DNA of 11,984 nucleotides from Nitrospira sp. (lineage in GTDB: Bacteria; Nitrospirota; Nitrospiria; Nitrospirales; Nitrospiraceae), in contig JANYBU010000369.1 of NCBI GenBank assembly GCA_025360665.1, positions 1 through 11,984 on the forward strand, given 5' to 3'. Each line of letters opens with the position of its first letter. The stretch's first letter is position 1. Positions 7,730-11,984 of this stretch are shown here, in pieces. The notes under the pieces were generated by a model that did not search any database, was not told the origin of the DNA, and saw only the letters and a list, made by a program, of their open reading frames with translations. A program made the translations under genes and the position numbers.

Positions 7730-7739
7730 CGGTCTTCTT

Positions 7740-7762
7740 ATGCTGGTGGACTTTTTCAGCAT
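7740..7762. repeat. Short hairpin with a T-rich loop in the divergent intergenic region
   Basis: ATGCTG (7740-7745) and CAGCAT (7757-7762) pair perfectly around an 11-base loop ending in TTTTT. It lies between repeat copy 2 and the Shine-Dalgarno of the D-2-hydroxyacid dehydrogenase, so it is likely to be in that gene's promoter or leader. On the other strand the motif reads GCAGGATGCTGAAAAAGTCC, which resembles dispersed intergenic sequences I associate with Nitrospirota and other environmental bacteria. That association is from memory and unchecked. Confidence 0.4.
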
Positions 7763-7785
7763 CCTGCAAAGATGTGATTCGCCGA

Positions 7786-7791
7786 GAGGAG
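7786..7791 (+). promoter_or_regulatory. Shine-Dalgarno that decides the GTG start at 7801
   Basis: GAGGAG lies nine bases before the GTG at 7801. The frame is open nine codons further, to a GTG at 7774, but that site has no ribosome binding site, and this one would lie inside the coding region. The GTG at 7801 is therefore the start used here. Confidence 0.8.
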
Positions 7792-7800
7792 TCAACGCCT

Positions 7801-8766
7801 GTGACCGACATACGCCATACCCTCTATCTTTCACGCCTTCTCCCCGATCCCGTCATGGCCATCGTGCGAGAGCGGTTCCAGCTGGTGCAGGAGCCGCTCG
7901 ATGCGTTGCCCGCTCCATTGGCACTTCGTGAGGGACTCTGCCAAGCCGACGCCGCGATTGTGACCCTGGGCGATCGCATCGACGCCGAAACCATTCATGC
8001 GGCAACTCGACTGAAAATTCTGACGAACTACGCCGTCGGGTATAACAACATCGATCTTGCTGCCGCACGACAGCGTGGTCTGATCGTCACCAATACTCCG
8101 GACGTCCTGACGGATGCCACCGCGGATTTGACCTGGGCTTTGCTCCTGGCGACGGCACGCCGCATCGTCGAAGGCGATGCCCTCGTGCGATCCGGTCGTT
8201 GGCCTGGGTGGAGTCCCACGCAACTCTTGGGGGCGGAAATCTCGGGCAAGACGCTTGGGATTATCGGCATGGGACGAATCGGGCAAGCGGTGGCCCGCCG
8301 CGCGGTAGGGTTTCGTATGCTGGTGCGCTATCACACCAGCCACCCCCAGGCCACCTCGACTCTCCCCCGCGAGTGGGAGTTCCGATCATTACGCGATCTC
8401 CTCGGGGAAGCGGATATCGTGACGATCCATGTACCCCTCTCGCCTGCCACCCATCATCTGATCGGCGCGCGCGAATTGGCCTGGATGCGCCCCACTGCCT
8501 TTCTCATCAATACTGCTCGTGGTCCGATCGTCGATGAAGGGGCGCTGGTCGACGCCCTCAAGACAGGAACCATCGCAGGCGTGGGACTCGACGTCTATGA
8601 ACAGGAACCGGCCCTCCATCCAGCGCTGGCGCAGTTGAAGCAGGTGGTACTGCTCCCCCACCTGGGCTCTGCCACAGTCCATGCGAGGGTTCAGATGGGA
8701 CTGGTTTGTTTGGAGAATATTCACGCGGTCTTAGAGGGACGTCCGGCCCCAAACGAGGTTGACTAA
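7801..8766 (+). CDS. D-2-hydroxyacid dehydrogenase (glyoxylate / hydroxypyruvate reductase, D-glycerate dehydrogenase type)
   Basis: A 321-residue cytosolic enzyme expected to reduce glyoxylate to glycolate or hydroxypyruvate to D-glycerate with NAD(P)H. The nucleotide-binding loop is GMGRIG (156-161) within LGIIGMGRIGQAVARR. The catalytic residues of the family fit: Arg240 (NTARGPIVDE), Glu269 (YEQEP) and His287 (LPHLGSAT). Their spacing of 29 and 18 residues matches that of archaeal glyoxylate reductase GyaR. NYAVGYNNID near residue 72 is the usual substrate-loop region. After the second strand of the Rossmann fold the sequence is VRYHTS, without the acidic residue that favours NAD, so NADPH use is plausible. 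The start is a GTG with a strong Shine-Dalgarno. It is divergent from the FAD/Fe-S dehydrogenase, which would catalyse the opposite direction on related substrates. It converges with the TPR gene on its right, 52 bp away. Confidence 0.9.
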   Translation: MTDIRHTLYLSRLLPDPVMAIVRERFQLVQEPLDALPAPLALREGLCQADAAIVTLGDRIDAETIHAATRLKILTNYAVGYNNIDLAAARQRGLIVTNTPDVLTDATADLTWALLLATARRIVEGDALVRSGRWPGWSPTQLLGAEISGKTLGIIGMGRIGQAVARRAVGFRMLVRYHTSHPQATSTLPREWEFRSLRDLLGEADIVTIHVPLSPATHHLIGARELAWMRPTAFLINTARGPIVDEGALVDALKTGTIAGVGLDVYEQEPALHPALAQLKQVVLLPHLGSATVHARVQMGLVCLENIHAVLEGRPAPNEVD

Positions 8767-8818
8767 CAGGATAGCCGAGCGAGGCGAGAACAATACGGGT
8801 GATTGTTTCTGTGGCCGA

Positions 8819-11101
8819 CTAGTTTGCGAAGCGGAGTGCGGAGGTCGGTTGACCTGAGCTCCTGTGTGCGCGAGCTGATTCGAGTCGCTGTGGTACGTCG
8901 TGGAAGGTCGGAATCGATTCATAGATTGCGGCAGCCTGGCCCCACTGTTCTTGCGCTTCGTAGAGTAAGCCGAGCTCATAGCGAATGGCCTGCGCCTTGG
9001 CTCCCTGGCACTTCGGATCCTTCAATAGCAATTCGAGCTGCGCGCTTGCCGACTGCCCTTCTCCTTGTTCCTTCAAACAGACTGCGATCATAAGACAGGA
9101 ATCCAAGAAAAAGTCGGGACCCTTCATCGAGAGACGAAATTCTTCCTTCGCTTCATCCAGCAGTCCCATGTTCTTGTAGGCGACTCCCAGTATGTAGTGA
9201 GTCTCGGGGTCAATCCCATCCGTGGGCTCCGCAGAAACCGGCGTCTCGACGGATGGCACTGACGCCTGCAGCTTAGGAGAAAACGTCGAAGCCCATTTGG
9301 CAACCAACGGGCTGGCTGGAGCCAGCTCCTTCACTTTCGTATAAAGACTCGCCGCTTGACTCGGACTCTCACTGTTTGGATGGGCCAGGAGCAATTCGAG
9401 AGCCCGAGAATATTGCATGGCTGCTCCTGCGGTATCACCCTTCGCCTCAAGCAGGGAGCCGAACAAATCTCGGGCCTCTGCATCGTCGGGCTGCGCAGTC
9501 ACCAGATGACTGAGCCATTCTTCCGCCTCAGCCTGCTGGCCCGCCTTTACATAGGCCTGGAACTGCTCGCTCGTCGAGAGGACAGGCGAGAGGGGAGCAA
9601 CCGAGCCTGCCTCTTGCGACAACTGCCCTCTTTGCTCGTCCGGCTCGGCATTCCACAACGAGAGCCCGCTGCCCGTCGTAACCGGTTCCGATCCTGTCAA
9701 CTGCGGCGCCTCAGATTGGGCTGGCGCATGTTCCGGCTCGGCGTGTGAGAAATGCCTCTCTTGTAGAGGAGTGATCTTGGAGTGCACATCCCAGGGATCG
9801 TCCGGAGCAGCATTGGCCGTTGAAAATGTTTCCGCCACCAGGACTGGGCTCGATGGGATCGCAGCTGCGAGAGACACTGTTGTCTCGGATTGAGATGGAA
9901 CAGACGGTTCATCCACTGCAGTGCCATTCATGAGGGCGGTCAGCTTCTTGACCGTCGGGCTGTCCGGCGCCAGCGCAGTGACCTTCTCGAACAGTTCCTC
10001 ATGCAAGGTCGGCATCCCCGGCTCGGGCCGTTCCAGCAGCAGCTCAATCGCATTTCCATACTGAAGCACGGCGTTGGCGACATCCCCCTTCTCTGCATAC
10101 AGCTCTCCATAGAGTTCGAGGAGCGCGACGGACTGTGGTTCGATCGCCAGAAAATCTGTGATCAGCGTTTCAGCCTGCACATAGTCTTGCGCCCGCAAGG
10201 CCGCTCCTGCGAGGTAGCGATATTCGCCGAGCGCCACCTGGATATCTCCCCGTTGTAGATGTAACTTCGCAAGCAACTGGCAGACTTCCGGATTTCCTGG
10301 CTCTTTGGTCAGTAATTGATTGAGAATGGCCTCCGCACCGGCAAATTGCTTTTCTTTGATGCGGCGGGTGGCTTCCGACAACAGATCAAGCGGCTCGGAA
10401 CTCTTGGATGGGCCTCCTGAAGAACCGGACCTCGTCTTGGTAGCCTGGCTGGGATTCCCACCGGTCTTTGCAAAGTGTTCGATGAACTGGGCGGCCTCAC
10501 TGTTGGCAGGTTCGATGCGTAACACGGCTTGATACGCATCCTTGGCCTCACCATAGCGCTGCTGTGCCGACCGCTCTCTCCCTAATTGCAAATAGACTTT
10601 TGTGGCTTCGTCCTGCATGTTTTCTTGCAGGCATAATTCCGCCACCCGCTGCTGGGCATCCAGATTCGAGGGATCCTGGCTGACGATCTTCTTATAGATG
10701 TCCAGCGCGTCTTTGCTTTTTCCCGCTTTGAGGTAGTGTTTTCCGAGGGTGAGATAATCTTGGACCGCGCTACTCAGCAGACCACGTTCAGCATTGAGAT
10801 CTCCCAGATGCCGGAACACATCGTACCGTGAGGGATCAAGCTTCAAGATCTTCTTGAATGTGGCGATCGCCTTGAGAGTGGCCCCTTCGGCACGGAAGGC
10901 ATTGGCCGCCTGCACAAAGGCCGCCACGGCATCGATGGTGGCGTGGCGTTTGAGGTGTAAATCCCCGATTGAATTGAAGATACTCCCATCGCCCGGCGAC
11001 TCGGTTGAGAGCTTCTTCCATTCATTGATGGCAGCGTCGAATTGGCCCCGTGACGCAAAGAGCTGTGCGCTATGCAAGACGCTACTGCGGTCGATCGCCA
11101 A
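8819..11101 (-). CDS. Large tetratricopeptide-repeat (TPR) protein
   Basis: A 760-residue protein with no signal peptide or membrane segment, so probably cytoplasmic, acting as a protein-binding scaffold. Partners are unknown. It has three helical TPR-like blocks: residues 6-210 (for example DVFRHLGDLNAERGLLSSAVQDYLTLG), 240-392 and 510-606. A final block (634-750) opens with THYILGVAYKNMGLLDEAKEEF. They are separated by a Ser/Gly linker (212-238), a long Pro/Ser/Glu/Ala-rich linker (394-509) and a shorter one (607-630). Residues 303-392 and 517-606 align without gaps at an offset of 216 (QYGNAIELLL with QYSRALELLL; LAPDSP with LAPASP), so one block arose by duplication. The start is TTG at 11101, justified by GGGAGG (11108-11113) six bases upstream and by MAIDRSSVLHSAQ beginning the first helix. 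Function cannot be assigned from sequence. Confidence 0.9.
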   Translation of the reverse strand: MAIDRSSVLHSAQLFASRGQFDAAINEWKKLSTESPGDGSIFNSIGDLHLKRHATIDAVAAFVQAANAFRAEGATLKAIATFKKILKLDPSRYDVFRHLGDLNAERGLLSSAVQDYLTLGKHYLKAGKSKDALDIYKKIVSQDPSNLDAQQRVAELCLQENMQDEATKVYLQLGRERSAQQRYGEAKDAYQAVLRIEPANSEAAQFIEHFAKTGGNPSQATKTRSGSSGGPSKSSEPLDLLSEATRRIKEKQFAGAEAILNQLLTKEPGNPEVCQLLAKLHLQRGDIQVALGEYRYLAGAALRAQDYVQAETLITDFLAIEPQSVALLELYGELYAEKGDVANAVLQYGNAIELLLERPEPGMPTLHEELFEKVTALAPDSPTVKKLTALMNGTAVDEPSVPSQSETTVSLAAAIPSSPVLVAETFSTANAAPDDPWDVHSKITPLQERHFSHAEPEHAPAQSEAPQLTGSEPVTTGSGLSLWNAEPDEQRGQLSQEAGSVAPLSPVLSTSEQFQAYVKAGQQAEAEEWLSHLVTAQPDDAEARDLFGSLLEAKGDTAGAAMQYSRALELLLAHPNSESPSQAASLYTKVKELAPASPLVAKWASTFSPKLQASVPSVETPVSAEPTDGIDPETHYILGVAYKNMGLLDEAKEEFRLSMKGPDFFLDSCLMIAVCLKEQGEGQSASAQLELLLKDPKCQGAKAQAIRYELGLLYEAQEQWGQAAAIYESIPTFHDVPQRLESARAHRSSGQPTSALRFAN

Positions 11102-11107
11102 GTCAAA

Positions 11108-11113
11108 CCTCCC
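11108..11113 (-). promoter_or_regulatory. Shine-Dalgarno for the TTG start of the TPR gene
   Basis: On the minus strand GGGAGG, within GTGAGGGAGG, lies six bases before the TTG at 11101. This strong site at ideal spacing supports the rare TTG start. No in-frame ATG nearby has a comparable site. Confidence 0.8.
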
Positions 11114-11182
11114 TCACCCGCAGATTCATGAGCTTCTGCTGCAAGCACGGATATGCGGCTGCGATAGGCAGTCTCGCCGTTC

Positions 11183-11219
11183 AGCCCTTCGACATACTGC
11201 GCGAGTATGCCTCAGGGCT
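11183..11219. repeat. REP-like palindrome in the TPR gene leader
   Basis: AGCCCT (11183-11188) pairs with AGGGCT (11214-11219), and inside them CATACT (11193-11198) pairs with AGTATG (11204-11209). The loop is GCGCG, and a four-by-four internal bulge separates the two stems. The sequence around it (TTCAGCCCTTCGACA...CAGGGCTT) resembles the REP-type palindromes widespread in bacterial genomes. Nearby, 11235-11245 is the exact complement of GCGAGACGGGC at 4253-4263 in the other composite repeat, linking the two sites to one repeat family. It lies about 80 bases upstream of the TPR start, inside the likely 5' leader. Confidence 0.65.
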
Positions 11220-11287
11220 TCACATCCTCCGAGTGCCCGTCTCGCTTTCGCGACGAACCTTCATGAATAATGCGGGCTAACGATCAA

Positions 11288-11316
11288 ACGCTAGCAGTGT
11301 CAATAGGTATTGTCAA
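11288..11316 (-). promoter_or_regulatory. Sigma-70-like promoter candidate for the TPR gene
   Basis: Reading leftwards, TTGACA (11311-11316) is a perfect -35. After 17 bases comes TAGCGT (11288-11293), which keeps the first, second and last bases of TATAAT. A second perfect TTGACA lies 13 bases further downstream (11298-11303) but has no good -10 at 17 bases. Transcription would start near 11281, giving a leader of about 180 bases that contains the REP-like palindrome. Confidence 0.5.
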
Positions 11317-11358
11317 CGAAATGGGGCATTTGGATACAGGTGTACTCAGCAGAAATAC

Positions 11359-11391
11359 GAAGGCCTGCCCCAACATGAAAGGTAGGCCTTC
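11359..11391 (-). terminator. Intrinsic terminator of the cold-shock gene
   Basis: GAAGGCCT (11359-11366) and AGGCCTTC (11384-11391) form a perfect eight-base-pair stem, which continues after one mismatch with two more G-C pairs. It begins 29 bases beyond the cold-shock gene stop. In that gene's direction the stem is followed by CGTATTTCTG, only moderately U-rich, so termination may be incomplete. No gene on the plus strand needs it. Confidence 0.65.
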
Positions 11392-11420
11392 CTAAGACAC
11401 AATCCCTCAGAATGAATACG

Positions 11421-11639
11421 TCAAGACTCGGCGATGGCCGACTTCAAGACGTTCGAAGCCTGAGGCCCCTTTGCGCCTTGCACGACCTCGAACTCGACGT
11501 TTTCTCCCTCTTTCAAGGTCTTAAACCCTTCTCCTTGCAGCGCGGAATAATGTACGAAGACATCATCCCCGCTCTCAAGACGAATGAACCCAAACCCCTT
11601 GCGATCATTGAACCACTTGACCGTACCTTTTGTCTTCAC
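11421..11639 (-). CDS. Cold-shock family protein (CspA-like)
   Basis: A 72-residue single cold-shock domain, the usual length. It binds single-stranded RNA and DNA and acts as an RNA chaperone, keeping mRNA unfolded. The family signatures are intact: GTVKWFNDRKGFGFI at the N-terminus with RNP1 KGFGFI (14-19), RNP2 VFVHY (27-31), then the C-terminal strands NVEFEVVQGAKGPQASNV. The start is GTG at 11639, with an ideal AAGGAG (11646-11651) six bases upstream. It is followed by an intrinsic terminator and so appears to be a single-gene unit. Many bacteria have several Csp paralogs, not all cold-induced, so I leave the symbol empty. Confidence 0.95.
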   Translation of the reverse strand: MKTKGTVKWFNDRKGFGFIRLESGDDVFVHYSALQGEGFKTLKEGENVEFEVVQGAKGPQASNVLKSAIAES

Positions 11640-11984
11640 AAAACACTCCTTTCCTCAACAGCCACGCCTAGTTACATGGCCGGCCCCGGAACCAAGTTAG
11701 TGACACACATGATGAAGAGAAAAAGACAGGAAGAAGAGCAGACTGGTATGAGTGGCTCATTGGAGAGACAAAATCGATCACGAAACCCATCTTGGTTACA
11801 AATCGCGCAGCATGTACCACGGCGTTTCAAATCTTGTCAAGCCATAGTATTTTCCAATCCGGAAATGAGTCTGAACGACGGTCGGCGAATCTGAGTCTCT
11901 GCTCTCTGTGCTGACTCGGTTGGGTTGATCAATGCTCCGTCGTTCTGCCGTGCCGGTGTGGCTCATGCCCGCTTCCGGCTTGTC
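11640..11984 (-). other. Region upstream of the cold-shock gene: possible long leader and a possible gene end
   Basis: No gene can be firmly supported in these 345 bases. On the minus strand TTGACA (11835-11840) is a perfect -35, but the sequence 17 bases on (GTACAT, 11812-11817) is a poor -10. If used, it would give a leader of about 160 bases, close to the long leaders known for cspA mRNAs. Also on the minus strand, a frame is open from the right edge to a TAA at 11796-11798 (62 codons, ending GLTRFETPWYMLRDL). It could be the 3' end of an upstream gene or a chance frame. The two readings partly conflict, because the -35 lies inside that frame. Confidence 0.3.

Noticed and set aside
7626..7735. 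A CRISPR array in the repetitive stretch upstream of the D-2-hydroxyacid dehydrogenase.
   Set aside because: The units are nine bases long with no unique spacers, and they invert at the centre. There are no cas genes.
8767..8818. A terminator between the convergent dehydrogenase and TPR genes.
   Set aside because: Only a six-base AT-rich inverted repeat (AACAAT/ATTGTT) with no T-run is present. That is too weak to call.
10794..11270. A plus-strand frame of 158 codons across the TPR gene start and its leader.
   Set aside because: It overlaps the TPR coding region antisense, then crosses the REP-like palindrome and the leader. Its composition is Arg/Ser/Ala-rich without domain signals.
11412..11894. 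A plus-strand frame of 160 codons covering the cold-shock gene.
   Set aside because: It is antisense to a perfectly conserved cold-shock domain gene, and its product has no recognisable features.

Overview
The window looks like chromosomal DNA from a moderately GC-rich Gram-negative bacterium. All coding genes are intact except the first, which runs off the left edge. Gene content, dispersed hairpin repeats between genes and frequent GTG/TTG starts with good Shine-Dalgarno sites are reminiscent of Nitrospirota (Nitrospira-like). That taxonomic guess rests on general impression only, since no marker gene is present.

Layout, left to right. (1) 1-806, minus: N-terminal two thirds or so of a DEAD-box RNA helicase. 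(2) 964-3480, plus, divergent from it: a full HrpB-type DEAH/DExH helicase. (3) 3590-4234, plus: an exported protein of unknown function. (4) 4235-4375: a short gap between converging genes, filled by nested inverted repeats of REP type. (5) 4376-4654, minus: a MoaD/ThiS-like beta-grasp protein without the usual C-terminal Gly-Gly. (6) 4759-7584, minus: a 941-residue fused FAD/Fe-S 2-hydroxyacid dehydrogenase (glycolate / D-lactate / D-2-hydroxyglutarate type). It is flanked on both sides by copies of an unusual 9-nt-periodic, head-to-head repeat. (7) 7801-8766, plus, divergent from it: a D-2-hydroxyacid dehydrogenase of the glyoxylate/hydroxypyruvate reductase family. (8) 8819-11101, minus: a large TPR protein with a gapless internal duplication. 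(9) 11102-11358: its leader, with a REP-like hairpin and a sigma-70-like promoter. (10) 11421-11639, minus: a cold-shock protein with an intrinsic terminator and a long upstream region.

The clearest functional pairing is metabolic. The FAD/Fe-S enzyme would oxidise a 2-hydroxyacid such as glycolate or D-lactate, passing electrons onward. The divergent NAD(P)H enzyme would reduce a 2-oxoacid such as glyoxylate or hydroxypyruvate. The two helicases and the cold-shock protein are RNA-handling genes. I see no phage, transposase, CRISPR, toxin-antitoxin or defence module. The more unusual material is the intergenic repeats, the altered CCG motifs of the Fe-S enzyme and the MoaD-like protein without Gly-Gly, not a complete new system.
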